Origin: Burkholderia sp. Bp9143
GTDB lineage: Bacteria > Pseudomonadota > Gammaproteobacteria > Burkholderiales > Burkholderiaceae
DNA: 64,000 nt
Assembly: GCF_003853645.1 (NCBI RefSeq)
Contig: NZ_QTPO01000004.1
Location: 124,001 to 188,000, forward strand
Reading direction: 5' to 3'
The notes below the pieces were generated by a model. That model had not been told where the DNA came from, did not search any database, and was given only the letters and a program-made list of their open reading frames with translations. Both the position numbers and the translations under genes were made by a program. Every line of letters begins with the position of its first letter. Position 1 is the first letter of the stretch. This document shows positions 55,034-63,626 of this stretch, piece by piece.

Positions 55034-57214
55034 TCAGGTACCGAATCGACGCTCTTCCAACTGCACCACTGCATCCGCGACGTGATCCACCGCGGAGCGT
55101 GCCAGCACGATCCGGTAGTCGCCTTGCCTGATATGCCAGTTCCCGGACGCTTCGTCGAAACGCGCCAGCAGGCGCGGGTCGGCATGCAGGCTGACGTCAA
55201 TCGACGCGCCGGCGCGCAGCGTCACGCGCTTGAAGCCGAGCAGACGCACGCGCTGCTCCCTGTGGGCGTCAGTCAGGTACACCTGCGGAACGTCATCGCC
55301 GTCCCGTGCTCCCGTATTGGTGACGGTAAAGCGGACCGTCACGGTTTCGCCTCCGCATGCCGAAAAGTTGCCGTATTCGAATTGCGTGTAGCCCAACCCA
55401 TGACCGAACGAAAACACCGGCGCTTCACCACGCTGCGCGAACCAGCGATAGCCGATCTCGGCACCTTCGTGGTAATGCACCTTGATCCGCGTCCCAAGCT
55501 CGACGTCCGCTCCCGGCAAATGCGGATGCGGCGTTTGTTCGATGTTGACCGGAAAGGTCAGGGGCAGGCGTCCGGAAGGATTGATCTCGCCCGTCAGGAT
55601 TTCGGCGATCGCCTGGGCGCCAGCCTGCCCGGGAAACCAGGCTTGAACCACCGCGCGCACCTTGTCTCGCCATCGCATTTCGATCGGGTTGCCCGTCTGC
55701 AACACGACGATGACGTTCGAATTCACGCGCGCAACGGCTTCGATCAGCTCGTCCTGCCCGAACGGGAGCGTCATGTCCGGGCAATCGAAGCGTTCACCCT
55801 CGTGCCGGATCGCATTCACGATCACGACATCCGCCTTCTCGGCCAACGCAACGGCATCGGCAACATGCGCACCGCTGTCGAAATCGATCGCCGTTTGCGG
55901 CATGCGTGTGCGCAGCTCGGCAAGCGGCGATGGTCCGAAGAAGCACATTGACGTCGGACCCAGCAGCGGATGGCTCCTGAGCGGCACCTCGGCGGCGAAC
56001 CCGCCGCGCGGCCGGACCTGGCTCGACCCCGATCCCGACAACACCCCGGCCTGCGCGAAGCCTCCGATCATCGCGATCCGTTTCAGGTCGCGCGCAAGCG
56101 GCAGCGTCTCGCGGTCGTTTTTCAACAGCACGATTCCCTTCCGGGCGATCTCCAGCGCGACGCCGTGATGCGCGTCCCAATCGACGGCTTCGGCCGCGCG
56201 CGGCCGATCGATGCCGATCGCGTAATACGAGCGCAGCATGCGCCGCACCATCTCGCTGATACGCTCCTTCGGAATCCTGCCTTCGTCATAAGCGCGCCGC
56301 AGCGGTTCGTTGAACCACTCGCATTCGTCGAGTTGGGCACCGGACTGCTGGTCGAGGCCTTTCAGCGCGAAGTCCCAGTGGTTGACCGCGCGCCAGTCCG
56401 ACATGACCCAGCCCTTGAAACGCATCGCGTCTTTCACGATGTCCTGCAGGATGTGCCTGTTGCCGCATGCGTATTCGCCGTTGACCAGGTTGTACGCGCC
56501 CATCAACGCACCGGGCGCTCCGTCCTCGATCGCGATCTGAAACGCAAGCAGGTCGCTTTCGCGATGCGCGGCTGGATCGATGATCGCGTCGAGAAAGAAT
56601 TTGTTGGTCTCGCTGGCATTGAGCGACACATGCTTCACCAGCGCGATCACCCCTTCCGCCTGCGTACCCGACACGACAGCGGCACCGAGTTTTCCCGACA
56701 CGAGCGGGTCTTCGGACACGTATTCGAAATTTCTGCCATTGCGCACTTCGCGCACGAGATTGATCCCGCCGCCCAGTGCGACGTTGAAACCGGCCGCGCG
56801 TACCTCCCTGCCGATCGCCGCCCCCTGCGCTTTCGCCAGTTCCGGATCAAACGTCGCACCCAGCGCGAGCGCGGCCGGGAACGCCGTGGCGCCGGCATGC
56901 GGATCGTCCGTCGCGCGCACACCGAGGCTCGTGTCGGCGAGCATCAACGGCGGGATGCCCAGCCGCGCCACGCCGCGCACATATCCCGCGATTGCAGGCA
57001 CGTTCGACGGTACACGCGGCTCGCGCGCGTGCGTGCCGAAGATGCGCACCATCAAGCTGTACAGCATCGAGAACCGCTCGTCGTCCGTCATGCGGGCTTC
57101 GGTTTCCCTGGCGCGCTCGTCGGGATCGGAGACCGGCGCACCGGAGCCCGATGACGGCGCAAAAGCGGCAGGATTCGTCTCTTCGGTGTCGACGCTGCCG
57201 TGGGGGAATTTCAT
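55034..57214 (-). CDS. Glycoside hydrolase family 3, beta-glucosidase type, cytoplasmic
   Basis: The protein has 726 aa. The GH3 N-domain has KHVSLNASETNK (substrate-binding KH) and the nucleophile Asp273 in GWVMSDWRAV. The C-domain (EIARKGIVLLKNDRETLPL) and a fibronectin-III-like domain at the end (FSACGGETVTVRFTVTNTGARDGDDVPQVYL) complete the usual BglX/Bgl3 layout. No signal peptide is seen, so it cleaves an imported glycoside. AAGGAG precedes ATG 57214. It is first in the left arm, with the TetR operator 26 bases upstream of its start. Confidence 0.92.
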   Translation of the reverse strand: MKFPHGSVDTEETNPAAFAPSSGSGAPVSDPDERARETEARMTDDERFSMLYSLMVRIFGTHAREPRVPSNVPAIAGYVRGVARLGIPPLMLADTSLGVRATDDPHAGATAFPAALALGATFDPELAKAQGAAIGREVRAAGFNVALGGGINLVREVRNGRNFEYVSEDPLVSGKLGAAVVSGTQAEGVIALVKHVSLNASETNKFFLDAIIDPAAHRESDLLAFQIAIEDGAPGALMGAYNLVNGEYACGNRHILQDIVKDAMRFKGWVMSDWRAVNHWDFALKGLDQQSGAQLDECEWFNEPLRRAYDEGRIPKERISEMVRRMLRSYYAIGIDRPRAAEAVDWDAHHGVALEIARKGIVLLKNDRETLPLARDLKRIAMIGGFAQAGVLSGSGSSQVRPRGGFAAEVPLRSHPLLGPTSMCFFGPSPLAELRTRMPQTAIDFDSGAHVADAVALAEKADVVIVNAIRHEGERFDCPDMTLPFGQDELIEAVARVNSNVIVVLQTGNPIEMRWRDKVRAVVQAWFPGQAGAQAIAEILTGEINPSGRLPLTFPVNIEQTPHPHLPGADVELGTRIKVHYHEGAEIGYRWFAQRGEAPVFSFGHGLGYTQFEYGNFSACGGETVTVRFTVTNTGARDGDDVPQVYLTDAHREQRVRLLGFKRVTLRAGASIDVSLHADPRLLARFDEASGNWHIRQGDYRIVLARSAVDHVADAVVQLEERRFGT

Positions 57215-57239
57215 GTTGATACGACTCCTTCTTTCCAGT

Positions 57240-57285
57240 AATTATCCACTCGGATAATTTAATTGGACTCCGGTGCGACGGTCAA
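57240..57285 (-). promoter_or_regulatory. GH3 promoter with TetR operator
   Basis: AATTATCC (57240-57247), ACTC, GGATAATT (57252-57259) is an inverted repeat with 8-bp arms. On the minus strand TTGACC (57285-57280) and TTAAAT (57262-57257) form a promoter with 17-base spacing, and the operator begins inside the -10 box and covers the transcription start. It matches the perfect palindrome at 62206-62225. The tetR gene is divergent, so it may also be autoregulated from here. Confidence 0.8.
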
Positions 57286-57447
57286 GCAGGATGCCGACGA
57301 ATCGATGTCGGGACTTTCCCCGAGAATCAGCGGATCAATGCGCTTCACGACCTCTTTCCGCCGGTGAATTGCCGGACGCGATACCGGACGTTGCGGCGTT
57401 ATCAGAGCGAAGGCACAATCCGGGTAGTCCATTTTCCGGAAGCAGCG

Positions 57448-58068
57448 ATGACGATTGCCAGACAAGCGCAACAGGAACGAAGCGAGCAGACTCGCGCGGA
57501 AATTCTGGGCATCGCGCTCCACCAGTTTTCCACCGGCGGCTTCGACGCGGTAAGCGTCCGCGACATCGCCGATCAAGCCGGTGTCAACCACGCGATGATT
57601 CGCTACTACTTCGGGAACAAGGAAAACCTGTGGCGCGAAAGCGTGGCTTATCTATTCGAACGCTTCATGGAAAAAGCCGCGCCGCCGGAGTCGGACGGCG
57701 GCAAGCTTTCTCTCGACGCGGTCAAGGACTACATCCGGAACTACGTGCGGTACTGCGCCGAGTATCCTGAGCACGCGCGCCTGATGATGCAGGAAGCCAA
57801 TCGCGATTCCGAGCGGCTGAAGTGGATGGCGCAGAAGTTCATTCGCCCGCGGCACGACATGACGATTCCGCTCATCAAGCGAGTCTGTGCGCAGACAAAA
57901 GGTCTGGAAAAAATCGACCCGATCCTGCTGTTGTACATGGTCACGGCGATCGCACAGATTCCGTACCTGCTGACCGCCGAGATGAAATACGTTCACGGCA
58001 TCGACGCACTACGGGAAAAGGCCATCGACGCCCATTGCGACGCGGTCCTGACGTTCATCTTCCGCTGA
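57448..58068 (+). CDS. TetR-family transcriptional regulator of the sulfatase locus
   Basis: The protein has 206 aa. The helix-turn-helix is RAEILGIALHQFSTGGFDAVSVRDIADQAGVNHAMIRYYFGNKENLW, with the TetR/AcrR signature IRYYFGNKE. The C-terminal ligand domain (YIRNYVRYCAEYPEHARLMMQEANRDSERLKWM) resembles the CecR/YbiH-type group. GGAAG precedes ATG 57448. It lies between the two catabolic arms and very probably represses both through the matching operators. The inducer is presumably the sulfated glycoside or a product of it. Confidence 0.92.
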   Translation: MTIARQAQQERSEQTRAEILGIALHQFSTGGFDAVSVRDIADQAGVNHAMIRYYFGNKENLWRESVAYLFERFMEKAAPPESDGGKLSLDAVKDYIRNYVRYCAEYPEHARLMMQEANRDSERLKWMAQKFIRPRHDMTIPLIKRVCAQTKGLEKIDPILLLYMVTAIAQIPYLLTAEMKYVHGIDALREKAIDAHCDAVLTFIFR

Positions 58069-58121
58069 GATCCCGCATCGTCGCTCATTCGGGAACAGGC
58101 GGACCAGCGGCAAGCCCACCA

Positions 58122-59021
58122 TCACGTCGATGACAGGTCGTACGCGACGCGGAAGCCGGTGTGGCCGGCGGACGTATCGCTCGGACGTCCCGTCCGGGCC
58201 GCGATACGGTAGCGATAGCAGTAGCTTCGATGGCACAAATACGAGCCGCCCTTCAGCGTGTACTCCTTGTCCAAGACCGCTTGCCGGTCCCGCGCCCTGC
58301 CGGCGCTCGACAGCGACTTGACCCGGAACGGATCGCCGCACCACTCCCACACATTGCCGCTGCAGTTGTAGAGGCCGGCCGGATTAGGCGCGAAATCGTC
58401 CACGCGGACCGTGCCGAAGCGCCTGTCGCCACCGATATACAGATCGGGGAAGCGGCCGTGCCAGATGTTGCAGTAGACCATCGCGTCCTCGGCCGGCTCT
58501 TCATTTCCCCATGGAAAGCGGCGATCGTCCGCGCCGCCCCGTGCCGCGTGCTCCCATTCCGCTTCCGTCGGCAGTCGTCCGCCGCACCATTTCGCGAATG
58601 CAACGGCATCGTTCCGGGAAATGTGCACGACCGGATGCAATTCGCGCCCGGCCAGCGATGACGACGGTCCCTCGGGTGCCGCCCAGCACGCGCCCGGAAC
58701 CGACCGCCACCAGGGCACGCTTTCCGGCGTCTCGGTAGCGAGGCCGGGGGCGACAAACGCGTGAAATACGTAGCTCCAGCCGAACCGCTCCGCATCGGTG
58801 CGATAACCCGTTGCCGCGACAAACTCGGCGAATCTCTGGTTCGTTACCGCATGGCACTCGATGCCGAAGGGCTTCAGACGAATCGTCCGCCTCGGCCCCT
58901 CTCCATCCGCCTTGATCACCGGCGCATCGGTACCGAGCCAGGTGGCGCCACCGTCGAACCACACGACGCCGGGGCGGCGCGCATGTCCGTGATCCAGCGC
59001 TGCGGCAGGCGTGATCGGCAC
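58122..59021 (-). CDS. Formylglycine-generating enzyme (sulfatase-modifying factor)
   Basis: The protein has 299 aa and converts the CxPxR cysteine of type I sulfatases to formylglycine, using copper and oxygen. The hallmark GGSYLCHRSYCYRYR carries both active-site cysteines (Cys263, Cys268) and is near-identical to the eukaryotic SUMF1 motif. Fold landmarks include GIECHAVTNQRFAEFV, RLPTEAEWEHAARGG, FPWGNE and GNVWEWCGDPF. The GTG start at 59021 follows the MFS stop by 70 bases and gives the expected length; longer starts would overlap the MFS gene. It is the last gene of the second sulfatase arm and probably matures both sulfatases of the locus. Confidence 0.93.
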   Translation of the reverse strand: MPITPAAALDHGHARRPGVVWFDGGATWLGTDAPVIKADGEGPRRTIRLKPFGIECHAVTNQRFAEFVAATGYRTDAERFGWSYVFHAFVAPGLATETPESVPWWRSVPGACWAAPEGPSSSLAGRELHPVVHISRNDAVAFAKWCGGRLPTEAEWEHAARGGADDRRFPWGNEEPAEDAMVYCNIWHGRFPDLYIGGDRRFGTVRVDDFAPNPAGLYNCSGNVWEWCGDPFRVKSLSSAGRARDRQAVLDKEYTLKGGSYLCHRSYCYRYRIAARTGRPSDTSAGHTGFRVAYDLSST

Positions 59022-59091
59022 AGGTACGCACGCCGCGTCGCCGGGCGCATGCGCGTTGTCCCGACGCGGCGAACAGCATGCCCGTCCGGGC

Positions 59092-60435
59092 TTATCGAAC
59101 TTGTCCAGGCTCGTTCTCCCGCAGGCTGCCCTGCATGCGCGCAACGTCGCGCGGATAGGTACGGTACAGCACCGTGATGAGTGCGCCGTTGACGAGCACA
59201 AGGCCGACCACCGCGACGATGAATACGCTCTTCAGGCCGTAGCGGTCGCCGAACCAGCCCGCGCCGGCATTGTATGCCGCCCACGCCAGCGACTCGACGA
59301 TCGCGATCAGGATCACGAACGCCAGGCTTCGCAAGCGAGGCGGCACGACCGCCATCACGATCGGTCTGTTGGCGCTCGGAAGCGCACCCAGCGCACCTCC
59401 CATCATGAAGAAGAAGCCGCAGAACACATAGATGCTGCCCCAGTTGAACTGCGTGCCGAGGAACGCCAGCACGCCGAAGGCGATCTGCATGATCTGAAGG
59501 AACGCCACGCGTCCGAACTCGGGCCATGCCTTGTGCATCCGGTCGAAGACCACCGCCCCGCCAATCGTGCCGAAAAGATAGCCGATGCCGGTCGGTGCGA
59601 TGACGATCGCGGCCATCCGGTTTGGAAACCCGAAGACTTGCGTCAGGTAAACGACCCCGAACGACATGATCAGCAACTGGCCGGCAAGCAGCCTCGACAC
59701 GAGCATGACGCTGAACGTCGGAATGCGAAACAATGCAAGCACGTCCCGCCAGGCCGGTGCCGCTTCGACGTTCGACGGACGTACGATCGACGCTTGAGAC
59801 GCACCGACTCCCGGATCCCGAAACCAGATGAGCACTGCCGTCCCGGCAAGCATGCTGACGCCACCGAGCAGCCAGAATCCGATGCGCCAGCCGCCGTCGA
59901 TGTCCGCGAGATGGCCCAGCATCGGCCCGACCAGCGCACTGACGAGTGCCGTGGCGCCAAACATGTAGCCGATGGCCCGACCGCGCATTGCGTCGTCGAA
60001 CAGGTCCGCGAAAATGGAGGTAATCAGCGCACTCGCTCCCGCGGTACCCACCGCGAGAATCGACGTGCATACGAGCAGCATCGTGAAGTTGTGCGAGAAC
60101 CCCGCCGCGACACCCCACGCGCCCCACACGCCGGTACAGACGACGAGCACGCCCTTGCGATTCCAGCGCCTCGCGAGCCAAAGCCAGAACGGGCTGAAGA
60201 GTGCCGCGGCGATTTTGCTGCAAACCAGCATCACACCCAGGCTCGACAACGATAATGCAAGGCTCGCCTTGATGACCGGGAAAAGCGCCGGGAGAACACT
60301 CGCCTCGCTGTTGTCCAGCGCTTGAGCGGCGGTCAGGATGCCCATGTGGCGCCAGCGGTTCTTCACCGCCGGCGCGGCCTTCGTCGCCTCGCCCGCCCCC
60401 GCGGCGGTTTCTCGTACCTCGATCGGTCCGTACAT
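59092..60435 (-). CDS. MFS transporter of the sulfatase locus
   Basis: The protein has 447 aa and 12 membrane segments. MFS landmarks are the helix 2-3 region (PFWLWLARRWNRKGVLV) and GRAIGYMFGATALVSALVGPMLG. The N-terminal motif AAQALDNSEASVLPALFPVIK resembles Spinster/UhpT-like aromatic or organic-acid carriers more than GPH symporters. It lies five bases after the sulfatase and upstream of the FGE gene, so all three are co-transcribed. It could import a second sulfated compound or export a product (aglycone or sulfate ester). Confidence 0.88.
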   Translation of the reverse strand: MYGPIEVRETAAGAGEATKAAPAVKNRWRHMGILTAAQALDNSEASVLPALFPVIKASLALSLSSLGVMLVCSKIAAALFSPFWLWLARRWNRKGVLVVCTGVWGAWGVAAGFSHNFTMLLVCTSILAVGTAGASALITSIFADLFDDAMRGRAIGYMFGATALVSALVGPMLGHLADIDGGWRIGFWLLGGVSMLAGTAVLIWFRDPGVGASQASIVRPSNVEAAPAWRDVLALFRIPTFSVMLVSRLLAGQLLIMSFGVVYLTQVFGFPNRMAAIVIAPTGIGYLFGTIGGAVVFDRMHKAWPEFGRVAFLQIMQIAFGVLAFLGTQFNWGSIYVFCGFFFMMGGALGALPSANRPIVMAVVPPRLRSLAFVILIAIVESLAWAAYNAGAGWFGDRYGLKSVFIVAVVGLVLVNGALITVLYRTYPRDVARMQGSLRENEPGQVR

Positions 60436-60440
60436 GACAG

Positions 60441-62072
60441 TCAGCCGCCTGCGCCGGGTTGATCGGCTTGCGGGCGCGGCGTGGCGCCGCCCGCCATGAC
60501 GCGCATCGCCTTTGCCTGCCTGGCAAGGGTACGCCGCAAGGCCTCGGCACGCCCCGTATGGGCATGCGCGAGCAGATGGCCGTCGGTAATCGCGCCGTCA
60601 ACCGGCAAGCCGATGCGCACATATTGTTCCGGTGGCGCATCGCTTTGCACCATGAGATCGCGAAGCAGGACGGCCATGCGACGCTCGACTTCGGCATCGG
60701 CGATCGGGTGCGCCTGCGCCGGATCCGACGCGAGATCGAACAGCAACGTCCCGGCACGGTACGAATAACCCAGTGGCCGAGCCGCGATCTTCATCGTGCG
60801 CACGTCCTTCGTGAACGAGAACGGCTCGGCCAGCTGAATGTCCGTCAATTCGTCTACGCCGAACATCTGTCTCATGTGCATCGGCATCAGCGTGTACTCA
60901 TATATCGGCGCCGTGGTGTCCGGATCGGGCCCGGAGCGCATGTAGACGTATCGACCATCGGTGACGTTGACATGTTCGCCGTGCATGCCGAACAGCGCGG
61001 CCGTGCGGACCGACGCATCATCCCTGATCGTGTTCCGAAGCGATACGCCCTGCATATCCGGCGTCGCGGGAATGCCGAAGAAATCGAGGATCGTCGGCGC
61101 CAGATCGATGGTCTGCACCAGCGCATTGCGGCGCACGCCCGCGCGGGCGCTGCGCGGATCCCAGATGAACAGCGGTGTATTCGCCAGTTCGTTGAACCAC
61201 GGCTGGGCCGTCTTTGCCCACCAGCCATGCTCGCCAAGCATGAATCCGTGGTCGGTGCACACGATCAGCATCGTGTCCTTCCACAGATCGAATTCGTCCA
61301 TCAGATCGAGCACCCTGCCGAGCGAGTGATCGCACATCGAGACGAGCGCCGCATATTCCGCGCGGACATGGCGTATTTCGTCGTCGGTGTCGTCGTCGCA
61401 GACGGGGCCGTATGAGGGCCAGTCGAAATGGGGCCCACCATACTCATGCGCATAGAGATCCCTGTAGCGCGGGTAGCTCACGAAAGGTTCGTGAGGATCG
61501 AACGTTTCGATCTGGAGGAACCAGGAGCCGGCGTCGTGGTTCTTGCGGATGAATTGTTCGCCCGCATCGAACGTCAGCGTCTGAGGATGAAGATCCTCCG
61601 TCGGGAAGTACTGGCGGTTGACCCAGTCCTGCCGCGCCGCCTTCGGCTTCGACGCCCCCTTCATCGGAAACGGGCGCTGTGGGTCGCGTACTTCCCCCTT
61701 CCACGGATCGCCCTCCTGTCCGCGGAAGAATTCCCAGCTGTCGTAGCGCGTATGGTAGGTCGACCCGCCATCTTCCCAATAATGCGGATGGTCGCTGGCG
61801 AGATGGGTGTAGATTCCACTCCGGCTGAGCATGTCGGGCATCGAATCGTCGAACGGTTCGAGCGGCCCCCAGCTGCGATGCAGGAAGTTATGGCGCCCGG
61901 TGTGCAACTCCCTGCGTGCCGGGATGCAGGCCATGCTGCCGACGTAACAGTTGTCGAACGTCGCGCTCCGCATCGCAAGGCGCTGAAAGTTGGGGGCTTT
62001 GATCCAGTCGCAGCCATACGGCGGCAGCATGCGCCGGTTGAGGCTGTCATACATTACGACGATTGCTTTCAT
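60441..62072 (-). CDS. Type I (formylglycine-dependent) sulfatase, second copy
   Basis: The protein has 543 aa. The S1 signature CIPARRELHTGR starts at Cys49, the formylglycine precursor. The N-terminal metal site is MYDSLNRR; later active-site motifs are IETFDPHEPF and CTDHGFMLGEHG. No signal peptide is visible. It is only distantly similar to the first sulfatase (different N-terminus, Ala in place of Ser in CxPxR), so the two should attack different sulfate positions or substrates. It is first in the right arm, ahead of the MFS and FGE genes, with the perfect TetR palindrome 134 bases upstream. Confidence 0.92.
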   Translation of the reverse strand: MKAIVVMYDSLNRRMLPPYGCDWIKAPNFQRLAMRSATFDNCYVGSMACIPARRELHTGRHNFLHRSWGPLEPFDDSMPDMLSRSGIYTHLASDHPHYWEDGGSTYHTRYDSWEFFRGQEGDPWKGEVRDPQRPFPMKGASKPKAARQDWVNRQYFPTEDLHPQTLTFDAGEQFIRKNHDAGSWFLQIETFDPHEPFVSYPRYRDLYAHEYGGPHFDWPSYGPVCDDDTDDEIRHVRAEYAALVSMCDHSLGRVLDLMDEFDLWKDTMLIVCTDHGFMLGEHGWWAKTAQPWFNELANTPLFIWDPRSARAGVRRNALVQTIDLAPTILDFFGIPATPDMQGVSLRNTIRDDASVRTAALFGMHGEHVNVTDGRYVYMRSGPDPDTTAPIYEYTLMPMHMRQMFGVDELTDIQLAEPFSFTKDVRTMKIAARPLGYSYRAGTLLFDLASDPAQAHPIADAEVERRMAVLLRDLMVQSDAPPEQYVRIGLPVDGAITDGHLLAHAHTGRAEALRRTLARQAKAMRVMAGGATPRPQADQPGAGG

Positions 62073-62205
62073 GATGTCTCCGTCATTTCAACGTGCTCGC
62101 TGCCGCGCCGACGTCGAAGTGCGGCACGGCCTGCCGGCCGCATTCGATCGACGACGCGTCGTTCTCGATACGGGTTCGCGCAGGAGCGATGCGCCGCACG
62201 AATTT

Positions 62206-62252
62206 AATTATCCGATCGGATAATTTATCGCATACATGAAGTGAATCGTCAA
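62206..62252 (-). promoter_or_regulatory. Second sulfatase promoter with perfect TetR palindrome
   Basis: AATTATCCGATCGGATAATT (62206-62225) is a perfect 20-bp palindrome. On the minus strand TTGACG (62252-62247), a 17-base spacer and GATAAA (62229-62224) form a sigma-70 promoter whose start site falls inside the palindrome. The layout copies that of the GH3 promoter at 57240-57285. Confidence 0.85.
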
Positions 62253-62685
62253 GCTCGGACAATCTGAATTGAGAATGTCGTCGGTCCGGCGACGGCACCG
62301 GGCCTGCCTCGCGCACCCGGTCCACGGGAAGAGACTGACCGTCCGGCGAACGGTTAAAGGCGGCCAGGTTGGCGGCGCGGCACGGTTGCACCCGGCAACC
62401 ATCCGCCTGGACCGTACCGGGCGACGCGTGCGACGACCTCGACACTCACTTTCTGGTCGGTTGCGACGGTGCCGCGTCGGGTCGCAATTCGTGTGCGGGT
62501 ATATGCACGCGTCGCCGTACAGCTGATGCGTGCCCGGATGATGATGATGGAATGACGGCAAGCTCGACGGAACTTCGACCGCAGATGCGCACCGGGCGCA
62601 CGTTCCGTGATTTCATGAACGGGCCGGCGTGGGGCTGGATGAGCAGTTGCCCCCAACGCCGGCGTGTGCAACACGCATCGAAGGT
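62253..62685. other. Intergenic region, no gene seen
   Basis: Between the sulfatase promoter and the end of the gltI-type gene. Short frames are shadow-like. A loose GC hairpin (GCCGGCGT at 62623-62630 pairing with ACGCCGGC at 62656-62663) may help terminate the binding-protein gene. Confidence 0.4.
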
Positions 62686-62707
62686 CGGGCCAAGCCATGT
62701 TGGCCCG
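62686..62707 (-). terminator. Hairpin downstream of the amino-acid binding protein gene
   Basis: CGGGCCAA (62686-62693) pairs with TTGGCCCG (62700-62707) around a 6-base loop, starting 22 bases past the stop. It lacks a T-run, so terminator function is uncertain. Confidence 0.4.
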
Positions 62708-62729
62708 CACCGCCTCACGTCGAATGCGC

Positions 62730-63626
62730 TCAGTACTGTGCCTGATCCGTCGGATTCCTGAACAGCTGCTTCATCTCCGGCGACAGCGGATAGTTGAGGC
62801 TCACGCCCTTCGGCGGAATCGGTTGCATGAACCACTGCTCGTAGAGCTTCTCGGCCGCGCCCGAAGTCTGCATCTTTGCGATGACGCCATCGACCACGTG
62901 CTTGAACGCCGGATCGTCCCTGCGCATCATGCACGCGTAGTTTTCATGGACGAGCGGCGTGCCCGCAACCGTATACGCGCCCGGGTTGCGGTCCTTCGCG
63001 ATCTCGCCGTACAGCAGCGGCTCGTCCATCACGAACGCGACCGCGCGCCCGGTCGTGACGTTCATGAATGCCTCGGCGTGGTCCTTCGCGCTGATGATCG
63101 TCATGTTCATTCCCTTCTCCTCGTTGAGCTTGCGCAGCAGGCGCTCGTCCGACGTGCCGGCCGTTGTCGCGACCGTCTTGCCGGCCAGGTCCGGGAAGTC
63201 CTTCACGCCCGATTCCTTGCGCGTGCTGAAGCGGATTCCATACAGGAAGATGCTGTTCGAGAACGCGGCCTGCTTCTGCCGCTCCAGCGTGTTGGTGGTC
63301 GACCCGCACTCCAAGTCGATCGTGCCGTTCTGCAGCAGCGGAATCCGGTTCTGCGACGTGATCGGGATTTCCTTCACCGTCAGGTTCGGCGCCTTCAGCT
63401 CCGCCTTGAGCGCGTCGATGATGCGCGCCGCGATGTCGCGCGAGTAACCGATGTTCTTCTGCTGGTTGTCCGAATACGAGAACGGCACCGACGATTCGCG
63501 AATGCCCAGCGACACGATGCCCGTGTCCTTGATCTTCTTCAGCGTGCCGGTGAGGGCCTGCGCGTGCGCGGTGCCCGCCAGCGCGCAGGTCAGCGCGACG
63601 GCCAGCCAACGGAAGCGGCGATCCAT
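62730..63626 (-). CDS. gltI: Glutamate/aspartate ABC transporter periplasmic binding protein
   Basis: The protein has 298 aa. The signal peptide (WLAVALTCALAGTAHA, cut before QALTG) precedes a family-3 solute-binding fold. Features are SLGIRESSVPFSYSDNQQKNIGYSRD, IPLLQNGTIDLECGSTTNT, and AFVMDEPLLYG (ligand pocket), with a C-terminal PPKGVSLNYPLS segment typical of GltI/AatJ proteins. It binds L-glutamate or L-aspartate for an ABC importer. AGGAGA precedes ATG 63626. No permease or ATPase genes are within the window; in this family they usually lie downstream, but here the downstream side is the sulfatase locus, so it may be an orphan binding protein. Confidence 0.9.
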   Translation of the reverse strand: MDRRFRWLAVALTCALAGTAHAQALTGTLKKIKDTGIVSLGIRESSVPFSYSDNQQKNIGYSRDIAARIIDALKAELKAPNLTVKEIPITSQNRIPLLQNGTIDLECGSTTNTLERQKQAAFSNSIFLYGIRFSTRKESGVKDFPDLAGKTVATTAGTSDERLLRKLNEEKGMNMTIISAKDHAEAFMNVTTGRAVAFVMDEPLLYGEIAKDRNPGAYTVAGTPLVHENYACMMRRDDPAFKHVVDGVIAKMQTSGAAEKLYEQWFMQPIPPKGVSLNYPLSPEMKQLFRNPTDQAQY

